The notes: generated by a model not told the origin, from the letters alone. A stretch of 64,000 nucleotides of DNA from Anisodus tanguticus (GCA_034509755.1 CM067550.1:9913001-9977000), one strand, 5' to 3'. Counted from the first letter of the stretch, positions 32,401 to 43,984 are shown. Translations and numbers: made by a program.

Positions 32401-35400
32401 CTACATACTGGATCTAGCAATTGTCGTATTCATCTACTTGAAGACTGATGTGGTAGGCATCCTCTTCATGTATGAGTTGCTCTTCCGAGTTTTGTGGATA
32501 ACCTTTCAAGCTAATATATTCCTAAAAAGAGTTATTATTGTGACTGGTGAAATCTGTTAGTGTTGACTGTCCATTTTTATTCTTGTCACTGAAATTGCAC
32601 TTTCAAAAGGATGAGTTTCTTCTAGACATCAATTTGAGACCTGGTGACAGAATGCATCTTCTTTAAGTTGCTTTTACTGCGGTCACCGATGATCTCTTTT
32701 TAAAGGAGGTATATTGGTAAACAATAAAGCAAAATTGAACTTCAACAGGACTTGTGGAGGTAAAATATGATGAAGGTGAGAAGTTATTATGTTTCTGGGA
32801 GGTATTTCTGAAAAAAGAAGAAAAAGAAAGCAGTCAATCTTGAGACTGTAGTTAGATCATTTATTGATATCATTAAAATCTTATGCCAACGAGATCAAGA
32901 GTTTTTGCTCGAGTTATTTCCACAATTAATTGCACGTAGTTCAGAGGAAGTTCTAATGTGTAATTGAGGACATCCATAGAAAATTGTCTAAACATCTCTC
33001 ATAAAGCGGAGTCTTGGCCGAAATTTTGGGAATCTATATCTTTCACACTGAACAGGATTGGGTTTCAACTTTAGTGAGAGAAAAATGTTTGCAATATGTC
33101 ATACTTTCTTCTGCTTACCATTTTTCTCTCTTTTTCAGTTTTTCTGATTTAGCTTTTTCCCTTAAACTTCTAATTTACGTTCTTTCAGTAAATATTCTGA
33201 ATTCGTCCACTTTGTGCTAAGTAGAAAATCTTTTAAATGGACAAACCGCTTTTTGTTGGAGTTAAGATATGTTATGAGTAATTGGCAACATAGTTGACGA
33301 TTAAACTGCGCTGCAGGTACCTTGGTGGGCTCTCTCCTTGCTTTCTCTGTCAAAAAGAGTTCACTCTATCTTTGTTCTTCGATTATTTAATGATTGTTTT
33401 GCCACTACTCTCCTCCATGCTGCATTGGTCTCAATTATTTGCCAAAAATGGCATCTAGGGTTGGTAATTTTCAGGTATATCATTACTTGCTTTAACATTT
33501 TTATTTGTGTATTAAATTTGCTCTATATTATCGATTAAAAGCCATCAGTTAAGATTAATCAGTGGTCTTCTCTTTAGTACAGCGGAGCTGTTTCTATAAA
33601 GATGAATGTACTCCTGTATGCACCACCTCTGTTGCTCCTGATGGTGAAGGTATACTATTGAGACAGTTTAGGTTATTAATAATCTCAGTAGGACATTGAA
33701 CTGCATTTCTGATTACCTTTTGTGTTGTATGGTGGAAACTTGAAATACAGGCAATGGATATTGTTGGAGTAATATCTGCTTTAGCAGGTGCTGCATTAGT
33801 GCAGGTGGGTATCCTCCAAGTTTTCTTTATAATTCCTAATGCAATAATGTTCAGCAGGCAGCATGATATTTCTCATCTTTACTCTTGTTATTGCCTTCAT
33901 TACTGCAATTTTGTTCTTTGTTAATGTGGTTTGGGAAATTAATTTTAGCATGTCCCGTTATTTTGGTAGGGAAGGTTTGTGGTTGCTCTAGGATCAAGGC
34001 ATCACATCTTCTGCTTTCTCATGAATGCCACATTATGCTTATATAGGAGGGAATCGAGGCTTACATGGTTTGGGCATGTGAAGAGGAGAAGCGTAGATGC
34101 CCCCGTGAGGAGGTGTGAGAGGTTGACAATCGTGGGTGTGAGGAGAGGTAGAGATAGGCCGAAGAAGTATTGGGGGAGGTGATTAGATAGGATATGGCGC
34201 ATCTCGAGCTTACCGAGGACATGGTCTTAGATAGGAATGGTTTGTAGGTCGCGGATTAGGGTAGAAGGACATTTGGTAGTTGAGCGTTCTCTCGCTATCC
34301 TTCGGGATAGGCTTGGTGGTCGTGCCTGTTACCTACTTTCTTACCAGTAGTATTAGCACTATTCTTGTAGTTTCTTGTCGTCTATTTCTGTTACCACTTG
34401 TGTTTCTTGTGCTTTGGTTATCGCATTATTTCGTGGTTGTTACTATTCTTTTTTAGAATGTTATGCTCTGCTTTCCCAAGCGCATTATTTCGTTATTGTT
34501 ACTGCTTTCATTATTTTGGTATCCCCTTTTCAAACTGATGTGAAATGCTTTACTTGAGCCGAGGGTCTACCGGAAACAAACTCTCTATATTTACGAGGTA
34601 GGGGTAAGATTTGCGTACACTCTACCCTCCCCAGACCCCACTTGTGGGATTACACTGGGTATGTTGTTGTTGTTGTTGATCTATATGTTCCTTCCTTGAT
34701 GCTCTTGGGCATTCTTTTAATTGTTACAATATATTTTCTATACTTCCCTCAGAGATCCACTGATGAGTTTGTGGTTCATATGCGTAGGTGAGTTAGGTGA
34801 CAAGTATAATTCTCTTGAATGGAGCTTCTTCTGATCAAATTGGTTACAATGACCATGATGATTGGTGCAGATTCTCATAGGGCTGCCTTTTATCCTGTCG
34901 CATCCAGCTTCATATATATCAAAAGCTTTCAATCTTGGTCGTGTTTTCATCCACTTCTGGTACTTTTTTAAACACAATGTGTGCAAAATTGCTACTCTGA
35001 GGCACCATGTCGAAACTATCATGCAACTTTAACATTGCAGTCTTTCTTCTTCATGATTTATTTATCTATTTATTTGTATTTTGGTAAAATTCAAGACAAA
35101 TACCCCAGGATATTTATGACATCCCCATAAATATGGTGATAAGAGATTGTGTAACTATCAATTTGACATGCTGTTGTATAAACGTACATTAGCACTATAT
35201 GACACAACATTGTTCTATTACTCGTGCACTTTTTAACTCAAATGTCATTAAACAACACGTTGGTGGTGTCTGCTAAATGTAGGAGATGCATGTTCTTACT
35301 TGCTGGCTGTAGTTTATTCTCTTATCTCATCCCTTTGTAGTTTGGGTGGGTATTGGGTTCATTTCTTTCGTTGGATGGAGACAGCAAAATTATGTTCCCC

Positions 35401-37331
35401 CCCTTTCCCTTGAATAGGCCAGTTCTCACCCTAAACCTACCGTGATCTTCAAACGAAATTTAGTCTGATCCTTGGATTTTAAGTCGTCTTTGGCATGCCT
35501 TTTAGAATAATCTGACCGTTGAGAACTGTATTTGTACCATCTGTGCTACATTAACATCATTTCATGCTTTTCTACTATCCCTTCAGAAAATACTTGCTTA
35601 TCTAATTCTCTGCTTTGTTGCAGGTCTGTTAACTTCAAATTTGTTCCCCAAGAGATCTTTGTTTCTAAACCTTTTGCTCTCTCTTTACTAGTTGCTCATC
35701 TAAGTCTGCTATTGGTTTTTGCTCATTACAGATGGTGCAGGTGACTTTTTCTTCTCTACAAACATAGATATAAGTTAGCGGCCATTGGACTGCATTTATC
35801 CTTCTTCATCTTTTGCAGGCATGAAGGGGGACTGTTTGCTGTTGTGCATTCTAAAATCATTCAACTGAATCTCAGAGTTGCTCAGAGAAATCCTTGTCCA
35901 ACCAAAGTCCTTCAAGCTGACCGTAAGTGCATTCCCAATCTGTTTTGGGTTTTTCTAAATCCGTCAAGTTTGTTAGTGTCAATAGTTTTATCTTGAATTT
36001 GCATGATTCCTTAATTGGGTCTATGTCTATTTCATTTTCAGATATTGTGACGACAATGTTTGTCGGGAATTTCATTGGCATTATATGTGCCCGATCCCTC
36101 CATTACCAATTTTACTCTTGGTAAGTTTTGCAGCTCATTTTTTCCTTTAAGTCATGGATTCTATCTCATACTTAGTACCTCGTAAGCATCTTGATGTGGT
36201 TATAAGGGTTAACTAATTTAATTCTCGGAGTGAATTAAAAGAAGATTAAATTGTTAGTCTAAAATAAATGAACTACAAAAAGTATTTAAATATGCAATTT
36301 TCCATATTTTTAAATATTTAAAAAGCTTTAGTAAATGATAATTTATTTTGATTGTTGGAATAGTTTACATAATATTCAGCTTGTGATAGATGCATGCTTT
36401 TATGATCTCATATTTGTAATGAGCTTTGTTCTGGCGAAACTGCACATATATGTACATAACATATTTCAAGAGGACGCAATTCTATAGGAACATCCTTTTA
36501 TGAGGAACCAAACACTAACTGAAATGTATCATCAGAATTTTATTTTAATGATTTATTTCTAATTTAATCATTACGACGTACTAAAATGTATAGAATGTTT
36601 CAGATCGACCTAATAGTAACGTCAGATGCATCAACGTTCATTGGAGAACAGAGAATTTCGGGATACATTTTGTTATGAATTCACAGGACTGTAGCATGTA
36701 ATTTGAAAGGGAGAAATATATTATTATAAACTGCTCATTGAGTAGTTGAGCACCTGTTTTATGGACTTTTCTTCCAGTGATTCAGTCGCACACTGTTCTA
36801 AGGAAGAGAATATCACAAAATCAGCTCCCTCTCTCCCCTGCTAGCATGGCACCAAAGCAAGGCATGAAAAGCCTTGACTAACATTTTCCAAGCAGATGGA
36901 AAGTTGGAAAATTATTGGCTCTTTCATTGTTTTCCTGGATTCTGTGTCTAAGTTTCAATTGAGTAAAGACCATTGGTGTTTGACCTATATCTTGTTTGCA
37001 GGTACTTCTATTGCTTACCATATTTATTGTGGAAAACTCCATTTCCATCCCTCCTACGGTATTCAATTTGATACTTAAACTTCTTTGTTTGCTTTAGTTG
37101 TATGTTATTTTCTGTTCCAGGTTTAGACAAGTTTTAGTGTTGTTCTGCAGCTTACTGTTGTTCGCAGCTGTAGAGTTTTGCTGGAATGTCTTCCCCTCCA
37201 ACATTTACTCATCAGTTCTCCTCCTCTGTGTCCATTTGATCATATTGGGCGGTCTATGGATAAGTTCACCAGAATATCCTTATGTAGAAAAAAAAACTGA
37301 AAAATCAACATCTAAAAAGAAGGCCAGATGA
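23443..37331 (+). CDS. ALG3: ALG3, dolichyl-P-Man:Man5GlcNAc2-PP-dolichol alpha-1,3-mannosyltransferase
   Basis: Thirteen exons join in frame to 442 codons, the normal plant length: 23443-23593, 23679-23713, 24665-24802, 32384-32452, 33317-33474, 33583-33649, 33751-33804, 34871-34959, 35624-35740, 35819-35922, 36042-36120, 37002-37058 and 37121-37331. All borders are GT-AG. ALG3 (GT58) adds the first Dol-P-Man-derived mannose to the lipid-linked N-glycan precursor in the ER lumen. Signatures: IDWDAYMSQV, GERDYSNLKGDTGPLVYPAG, VPWWALSLLSLSKRVHSIFV, KMNVLLYAPPLLLL, SKAFNLGRVFIHFW and VGNFIGIICARSLHYQFYSW. Many hydrophobic helices fit a multi-pass ER protein, and the C-terminus KKAR is a KKXX retrieval signal. 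The ATG at 23443 has a strong context (gccATGG). Intron 2 is a minisatellite; intron 3 (7.6 kb) holds an RTE LINE and a hAT element; intron 7 holds another RTE piece. No disabling change was seen in the exons. Confidence 0.95.
23900..24664. repeat. Minisatellite filling ALG3 intron 2 (about 10 units)
   Basis: About ten units of roughly 63-85 bp share 'gagtaatacattatag', 'tgtggttgattaatatgtag', 'ttgttttgattgattggtta' and 'tttttggtcaataggttata'. Each unit's end looks like a 3' splice site (T-rich tract, then ATAG/GT). The last unit ends at the real acceptor, tttttggtcgatag before GTTACTGG at 24665. Some units are shortened, for example near 24030 and 24440. Confidence 0.9.
25796..28151 (-). pseudogene. 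hAT transposase with BED zinc finger (RICESLEEPER-like), broken
   Basis: The frame starts at 28151 with a Ser-rich, then acidic N-terminus (to 27807). A BED-like zinc finger follows at about 27640-27800 (CKICKDVLKFKIG, LMRHVAMAHPARYAQYE in another frame). The RNase H-like middle lies in pieces at 27249-26869 and 26830-26627. The C-terminal hAT dimerisation part is at 26441-26052, with LLKYWRGNEKTFPTLTMMAR and DVLNIQASSTAFES. The last piece (26086-25796) ends in the acidic tail also seen at 1-156. Several stops and frame changes prevent a full product. The enzyme would cut and join the element's ends. Confidence 0.85.
28453..28461 (-). promoter_or_regulatory. TATA box of the hAT transposase
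   Basis: The minus strand reads AACTATAAATACCTC about 300 bp before the transposase start at 28151, inside the element's right part. It has the usual plant TATAAATA form; the leader would be near 28425. Confidence 0.5.
31615..31757 (+). mobile_element. RTE LINE 3' tail, second copy in ALG3 intron 3
   Basis: The segment repeats the LINE tail: 'cttgagccgagggtctatcg', 'aaaggtaaggtctgcgtac', 'taccctccccagattcc', 'gggattacactaggtatg' and a GTT-rich end. It is a separate, strongly 5'-truncated copy about 60 bp downstream of the first tail. Confidence 0.8.
34048..34678 (+). mobile_element. RTE LINE 3' fragment in ALG3 intron 7
   Basis: The frame at 34050-34182 gives LTWFGHVKRRSVDAPVRRCE and GRDRPKKYWGR, the RTE C-terminus. 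The same 3' tail follows (gagccgagggtctaccgg, ctctaccctccccagacccc, gggattacactgggtatg) with (GTT)5. It is 5'-truncated and in ALG3 sense orientation. Confidence 0.85.
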
Positions 37332-39198
37332 AGCACTACTTGTCTCTCCTTCGAGAACTGGTTATGCATGCGAATGACAAATTTACCTGCCCTCATTTCC
37401 GACCACTACAGTGTTAAACTCTGATGCTCTGACCAGAAAGGCGTCGTTTGGTTATACTGAGGACAGTTTTCTGTTTTTATTCATAGTTTTTATGCTTACT
37501 TTGTTTAGATAGTAGATTCTAAAAGCCCTGCAAACTACCCCCTCGTTGATCATCCCCATGGAATCAAGTATGAAATATCATGTCTTTACATTTGAGGAGT
37601 TCATTAGCACAAATCTGAATTTGACTTGAATTTTAGGTCAGATTTCTTTTGTTCTTTAAATGTGTATGGTGTATTCATTATCAAGTTTAGCTTTTGACTA
37701 CTTATACCATAGTGTGATAGTGTCGTACGTCTTTGATGCAACTTGATTTTTCTTTTCTGTGGGACTCGTAGCATGTATCTCTTCCTTGGGGGTTCAATCC
37801 GCAAAACCTTCAAAATAAGCTAATCAAAGCACATGTGGCTAGAAAATCCTGCTAAATAACCCTGTTCTTCAACCTTCCTGTCATGTTCAGCAAGTTTTTC
37901 AGCTTATTATGAATGTGTGCCAGAGATTACTTTCTATGATCTCCTTGACAATTTTGAGAAAAGAATACATTGGGTTGTAAAATGAACTTTTTATACACTG
38001 CGCCAACACTATCCTTGTGGATGCTTTGGACCTTCCATATCCTACTTCAAAGGTCATACCAAGATCTTTCTATACTTGCAGAAAGTTAAAAGCATTACTG
38101 GATAGAGGAGGACGGGTGCAAAATATTCATGTAGCCAAATTTTAATACTGAGGTTTAGATATACTACGACATGCGTTGTCATTCTTGCCCATAGCTGCCA
38201 AGGCTTCCTTCTTTGTCTAAACAATCCCTTCATACAAATATAGGGAATGTACGGGTAAAGTTTATATGCTGATTAATTTTTTAGTTTATAAGTACTTAAA
38301 AGCTAATATAAACTAAAAATTATAAATTGGTTACCTTGACTTTTTTATTATTATATTATTAGCAATTTTTATTTGACTAATATCATTTATAATTTTCATA
38401 ATACCTTGCCAAAATAACACTCCTAATTTCTTCTTGATTCCATTCCCGTTTGTCCTTCTCCTTGGGAAAATATTTTTCTTTTGTTGTAAATAATTTTAAG
38501 GATATCTGGTCATTATAATAAAAATGTGCTCATTAATATTTTTGTTATCAAACAACGTCAAATTTGATTAATTTCAATTCAGCGCTTTCAAAATTACCTT
38601 TAATATTTGAATTTTTTTTAATACTTAATGATCATCAACTATTTTCAATCAACTAAGCTAAAAGGGCTCTAAAATTGGGAAGTTTTGACTGCCTTTAAAT
38701 AAGAAAATTTCGGTTCCCTGCTTGCTAAGCTATGTTTCATGATAAATCATATTGCACCTAATTTTCAACTACATAAGTAACAACTTTACTACTACATTTT
38801 TTATTTATTTTATGACTTCAAGGCTTCCCAATCCCTAGAACCGTCATAGTTTTCTCAAGTTATCTTTCAAGTTGCTCTTTGAAGTTTGCTTGTTGTTTGT
38901 GCGTGCACCAACAAAAGATTAGGCAAGAAAGCAAACAGATGTGGCACTGAACCCCTGTTCTCCTCAGTTACATTGTGCAAACGCAGGCCAGGCGGTGAGA
39001 TTTGCTGATTACGAAAACATTCGACCTATACTATATAATTCAATTATTCGTGAAATCTTTTCCTTCTAGTCATTAAATTTTTAGTTTTAATACTATGTTC
39101 ACAGGGTGTGTGACACTTCGTAAATTGACGAGCTAACAGATTTTTCTTTAAATCGTTACAAGCTCATTGAACACTTCAAAAGTTCAAATAGAAGTGAA
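37332..39198. other. ALG3 3' flank and intergenic DNA; no gene
   Basis: The first few hundred bases are likely ALG3 3' UTR. The rest is A/T-rich without coding signatures or element ends that I can support. Confidence 0.4.
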
Positions 39199-39428
39199 TA
39201 GATAAGATGTAAAACCTCCCGTATCAATCCATCTCAATTAGCAAACTAATGTATCTTGTTTTAGCATAATTTTTTTATTCTTCAAAAGAAATTTACATAT
39301 TTATAACTACATATAGATAAGATGTAAAACCTCCCGTATCAATCCATCTCAATTAGCAAACTAATGTATCTTGTTTTAGCATAGTTTTTTTTATTCTTCA
39401 AAAGAAATTTACATATTTATAACTACAT
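39199..39428. repeat. Tandem duplication, two units of 115 bp
   Basis: The unit running from 'agataagatgtaaaacctcc' to 'atttataactacat' occurs twice in a row (39199-39313 and 39314-39428), almost identical (a G/A change and one extra T). A recent local duplication without coding content. Confidence 0.92.
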
Positions 39429-40314
39429 AAAAGATACTATGACAATTTTTATAGTAGTTCAAAACACCGGGAAAATTATAATCAAGAATATTTTATTTGA
39501 TTGCTTAAGCTTAATGGTGCCATACTGCCATTCTTTTCGAGAGGGACATAGTGCCATTTTTCCACACTTAATTTTCTAGCATAGGGAATTTAATTAGTTT
39601 TCAAAGCTACATTGAAATAATGGATCAACTCAATATTTTAAAGTAAAAATTTATATGAAAAATGCTAGCATAAGTTTGCGATTCTTTTTATATCAATATG
39701 AAGAAAATATATATTAAAATATTGATCAAAAATTATATTCTTGGATCTTGAAAAGCAAAAAGTAAGTTTTTTTTTAAATTACATAAATGGGATAGGGGAA
39801 ATGGGGGAGGGGATTACACGATGGAGAATTGAACCCTCATCAACAAGGTGAAAGTTCAAGTAGTCAACCAAATGAACTATTAAGATTTTCCAAAAACAAG
39901 TTTTAGACTGACGGAGCAGTATAAAAATAGAACAGAAACAAGGGAAAAAATTAATTTATGCATCTTTCTCTCTTAACCAAAAGCTGAAGCAAAGTATCAT
40001 ATCAATTAGAATATTTAAATTTGATAGAGAACTCAAAAGCATTCAATTCGAAAATGAACTTAACAAGTACCAAATGAAACATTGTATTAAACATTAACAC
40101 AGCCGGAGCACCACTATCACTTTATCTTTATTGTAAGCAACTGAAAACAAAATACTACTGAAGTATATATATAAACACAAGATTTTCAATTTTTCTTATT
40201 CAAACCAGATTTTTTCTAACCTTAAACCACAAAACGCTACCAATTATTCAAACATCAAATTAATCAAAAATAATTACACTTACTAATTAACAAAGAGAGA
40301 AAGTAATTAATCCA
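39429..40314. other. Intergenic before RALF, with a tRNA-derived SINE-like head at 39826-39879
   Basis: On the minus strand, TAGTTCATTTGG (39868-39879) resembles a tRNA A box and GGGTTCAATTC (39826-39836) a B box, 32 bp apart. Sequence between them does not fold as a normal tRNA, so a tRNA-derived SINE relic is more likely. The remaining bases up to the RALF stop are A/T-rich and probably contain its 3' UTR. Confidence 0.45.
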
Positions 40315-40680
40315 TTAACTTCGGCAACGAGTAATAGCACTACAGTCACGTGTATACGGATTAGCTTCAGCACCTGTTTGACAGTTATAATAAGAAGCAC
40401 CTCTTCTAGAACACGGAACAGTGTTCATCTGCAGCGCACCATAGCTTATATAATCAGTAGTTGCTAAAATACGCCGGTTGCTCTCTGAATCCATTTCGAA
40501 CTCACCGGATGCCATGCACTCCGCTATCGAACCTTGACAGCTGTCACCTCCGGATTTCATCGGAATCCAACCGTTCATGTCAAAGTCGCCGCCGGTATCA
40601 TCGCCGGAGATTATCAACGTTGCCATTATTAATAGTGAAGAGATAATAATGAAAATATTGGAGCAAAAGGACTTTGCCAT
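40315..40680 (-). CDS. RALF peptide hormone precursor
   Basis: A single-exon frame of 121 codons has the whole layout of a RALF precursor. Residues 1-25 form a hydrophobic signal peptide (IFIIISSLLIMATLIIS). The acidic propeptide contains CQGSIAECMASGEFEMDSES and ends in the dibasic subtilase (S1P) site RRIL at 69-72. The mature peptide (about 73-121) has the receptor-binding YISY at 77-80 and four cysteines at 90, 100, 113 and 119, expected to pair 1-2 and 3-4, and ends TRDCSAITRCRS. RALFs are secreted into the cell wall, bind FERONIA-type kinases with LLG co-receptors and LRX proteins, and cause apoplast alkalinisation and growth arrest. It resembles the RALF22/23/33 group. All key residues are present. 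A TATA box lies about 65-75 bp upstream. Confidence 0.95.
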   Translation of the reverse strand: MAKSFCSNIFIIISSLLIMATLIISGDDTGGDFDMNGWIPMKSGGDSCQGSIAECMASGEFEMDSESNRRILATTDYISYGALQMNTVPCSRRGASYYNCQTGAEANPYTRDCSAITRCRS

Positions 40681-40743
40681 TTTCTATAATTTGTCAATGA
40701 TATTTGGTACGTACTATATTTCTTCTCTTAGCTTTTAGTACGT

Positions 40744-40755
40744 CTATATATAAAA
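40744..40755 (-). promoter_or_regulatory. TATA box of the RALF gene
   Basis: The minus strand reads TTTTTATATATAGACG 64-75 bp before the start codon at 40680. This gives a short leader of about 35-40 bases. Confidence 0.55.
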
Positions 40756-40761
40756 AATCAA

Positions 40762-40826
40762 CCCGATGCACTAAGCTCTACTAGTGCAGCCCGATGCACT
40801 AAGTTTCACTAGTGCAGCCCGATACG

Positions 40827-40870
<44 letters not shown>
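40762..40870. repeat. Duplicated 31-33-bp motif and (TA)n tract in the RALF promoter
   Basis: 'cccgatgcactaag' then 'actagtgcag' occurs twice in a row at 40762-40820 with few changes, and the start of a third unit (cccgata) follows. Within each unit 'gcacta' and 'tagtgc' are inverted, so each can form a hairpin. A TA run of about 38 bp follows at 40833-40870. Confidence 0.8.
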
Positions 40871-40871
<1 letters not shown>

Positions 40872-41590
40872 CAACTTGATTTTTTTTTTATTTTGTAAGT
40901 TCTAACTACTACGTACTACTAGTGCTACCATGTCACTGTTTTAGTTCAACGACAATAGGGCGGGATCCGGGATACTATATGGATTTTAAAGTATTTTTGG
41001 TTTTTTTGTTGGTGAAATGGTGTCCATGTTGCCCGTATTTACTAAACTGCCATTCTCACGAAATAAAATGTATGTTCAAATTTACACGTATGTATTTTAA
41101 ATTTTAAAAACGGTCGTCCGGTGCACAAATTATCCGTGTTATCATGGTTTTGAAAGTTTAAAAAAATGTAATTTTTGTACAAATATCTTTAAAAATGGGT
41201 CCGATGCACAAGCATTTTGTATTAGCAGCGTTTAAAAGTAAAAACAAAATGTACTATCTGCACATTTTATTTAGTTATATTTAGAAAGACTGAGAAATTG
41301 ACGTCCAACTTCGTACCAAAAGGTAGGTGCTTGAATTTATTTACTCCAAGGCATATTATTCTATTTGGAACGAAAAAAATAGTTTACCCGGCTATTGTGG
41401 GGGCATGAATGGGTTAATTAAGCACAAAGTTATTTTTCCTTTCATTCATTTAAATAGATTAATGAGTCGAAATGCTTGCAACAAAAGGGAGATAAAGAAG
41501 AAGAATGATTTTTGACGAAATTTGACCCCCAAGTCGAAGTTGTCTAATATGCTTTGACATGAAATAAGTAAGATTGCGGGAAAGGTCAAA
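40871..41590. other. Intergenic; no gene
   Basis: Upstream of RALF up to the copia target site. Short chance frames only. Confidence 0.4.
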
Positions 41591-41595
41591 GGCGG

Positions 41596-41771
41596 TGTAA
41601 AATAGTGTAAATCTCCTTAACCGGAGTCCTCTCATTAATACAATGTATATAGTGTATACAATTGTAGTCCTAATGGAATAATGATCTCTACTTTACATAA
41701 TTACACTAACATATTAATTACATAATATTACAGAATATACGGTGAATATATATAAATATATTTCACTATCA
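41596..41771 (-). repeat. 3' LTR of copia family D
   Basis: Pairs with 45421-45597: shared 'tgtaaatctcctt', 'cattaatacaat', 'caattgtagtcctaatgg', 'gatctctactttacat' and 'atacggtgaatatatata'. It ends ACTATCA beside the polypurine-like 'gaggggatg' on the minus strand. Confidence 0.9.
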
Positions 41772-42538
41772 CATCCCCTCAGTCGGAGGGGAGGAGGCCG
41801 GACGCTGAGACTATATCTGAAGTCAAGGAACAGTTGTCGAGCAAGCCCCTTAGTGAAGATATATGCGTACCGATATGAAGAATGAACATGCAACACCCTA
41901 ACGTGACCCATTGCAACCTTCTCACGAACAAAGTGAATATCCATCTCAATATGCTTGGTTCGTTGATGCTGAACCGGGTTATGAGACAAGTAGACATCAG
42001 ATATGTTATCACAGTAAACCAAAGATGCCTTACGTAAGGGACAATGAAGCTCAAGAAGGAGATTTGGAAGCCAACATAGCTCTGCAACAACCTTCACAAC
42101 GCCTCAATATTTTTCTTCTGCACTCGAACGGGAAAGCGTGGCTTGCCACTTGGCAGACCACGAAATAATATTATCCCCCAAAAATACACAATAGACGGGC
42201 GTAGAGCGACGGGTGTCCGGACAGCCTGCCCAATTTGCGTCTGTGTAAGAAAGCAACCTAGTCGGTGCAGAGGGATATAGATGTAGTCAATATTCAAGAG
42301 TGCCCTTAACGTACCAAATGATACACTTAAGAGATGTAAAGTGAGGCTCCCTAGGAACGTGCATAAACAAGCACACCTGCTGAACAACATATGCAATAGC
42401 GGGCCGAGTGAAGGCGAGGTACTGAAGAGCACCTGCGAGACTCCTATAAAGAGAGGGATAGCTGACCCGATCCCCATCATCTGCACTGAGTTTTGACTTT
42501 GAGTCGACATGACTGGACATGATCTTGCAGTTTGTCAT
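41714..42538 (-). pseudogene. copia RT end and RNase H (family D)
   Basis: 42538-42287 has SLYRSLAGALQYLAFTRPAI and YVVQQVCLFMHVPREPH, the RT C-terminus. 42097-41714 has LVYCDNISDVYLSHNPVQHQ, RTKHIEMDIHFVREKV and IFTKGLARQLF, the RNase H end. The part between is in other frames with stops. Confidence 0.85.
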
Positions 42539-42539
42539 T

Positions 42540-43287
42540 TTAGCCTGTAGACAATCTTGCGGTGAGGCGGATGTATCGTTGGGCAGGGAGGTCGACGGGT
42601 CGGGTAGAGATACGGCCTGAGGGTGCAGATTTTGTAGTGCATTTTGGACTAGAGGTGAGGTGAGGTGTCTAAGTCATCAAGGAATCTATAATCATTGGGT
42701 CAGAATTGATGGATATTCGCAAAGGGGAAGACGTTCTCCTCAAATGTGACATGACGTGAGACTATGATTTTGCATGTAGATATGTTATAGCATAAGTACC
42801 CCTATGGTTTGAGGGAAACCCTAATAAGACACATGGAGTGAACGGGGATGCTAATTTGTGAGGGACGGTGGAGGCCAGATTCGGGTAGCAGAGACAACCG
42901 AAAATCTGAAGATGATCATAGGTAGGGATTCGACGAAATAGGAACTCGGTAGGGGTCCTATTTTAGAGCGTACGGGTAGGTAGTATATTAAGAAGGTGTT
43001 CTGGCATTTTTAATGCATATACCCAAAAGCTGGGGAGAAGAGATGCGTGAAAAAGTAAGGTACGAATCATATTGTTAATAGTGCGGAGAATTTATTCGGC
43101 TTTACCATTTTGAGGGGAAGTATGGGGGCAGGAGAAATGAAAGACCATGCCATTAGCCGCACATAATTTATGAAAGAGAGAATTGTTAAACTCACGGTCA
43201 TTGTCACATTGAAACGTTTTTATTTGTTTTTCAAATTGTGTTTTAACATACGTACGAAATTCAAGAAATTTGGAGTAGACCTGAGAT
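42540..43287 (-). pseudogene. copia integrase remnant; RT core deleted (family D)
   Basis: The region after the protease/pre-integrase frame continues as decayed integrase (plus-strand complements of 'HMGCLYRNPT'-type text near 42770-42850 cannot be read cleanly). There is no YVDD motif and too little room for the approximately 250-codon RT palm, so most of RT has been lost. Confidence 0.5.
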
Positions 43288-43974
43288 TTAAAGTGGAGCG
43301 GATAGACCCATGGAAGTGAGAAAAATCATCAAGAATATTAAATAATATTTATGACCCAATTTGTTAGTAATAGGAGAGGTCCATAAATCTATATGAATAA
43401 TATCAAATGGAGAAAAAGTAATACTTAAAGATGACGTAAACGGAAGTCTAACATGCTTTATAAGATGACAAGAATAGCAATTTTGGGCAAGTTTCTCTTT
43501 ATTACATTTAATAAAATTGCGGTTTCTAAAAAAATAAAAAATATGAGCTCCGAGATGTCCAAGTCTACTATGCCACGTTGAGGAGGAGATTGCAGCTAGA
43601 GATGTGGGAGGATTGACACTGGCAGCGAAAGTGGATAGGAAATGATAGAGGTCCCCCATACTATTGCATCTCGTAAGAAGTCTTTCCGTACGTAGGTCCT
43701 TCACAGAAAAACCAAATGTGTCAAAATCAATAGATACGGAATTATCAGTGACAAATTTTATAACAGAGATTAGGTTCTTGATAATGTTAGGGGCATATAG
43801 GACGTGTTTAAGGGAGAAGTGGGGGTGCGGTGATGGAGTTAGTGTATGGACAAACCCTTGAATTGGAATGCGATGACCATTTCCGATCATAATAAATTGA
43901 GAAGTATTTAAATTGCGTAGTAGAGGAAGATTACCAGAATTGTGGGTAAGGTGAGACGTGGCGCCCGTATCCAT
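43288..43974 (-). pseudogene. copia protease, pre-integrase and integrase start (family D)
   Basis: A 228-codon frame begins MDTGATSHLTHNSGN (retropepsin DTGA). It continues with GNGHRIPIQGFV and LKHVLYAPNIIKNLISV, the pre-integrase WHSRLGHLGAHIF, the zinc-finger pair NCYSCHLIKHVRLPF and the core start PFDIIHIDLWTSP. The conserved first catalytic Asp (HIDLW) is present. The frame ends at a stop after about one third of the core. Confidence 0.88.
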
Positions 43975-43984
43975 ATATCATGCG

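Noticed and set aside
34738..35022. 94-codon minus-strand frame
   Set aside because: Reverse of ALG3 exon 8 and neighbouring intron.
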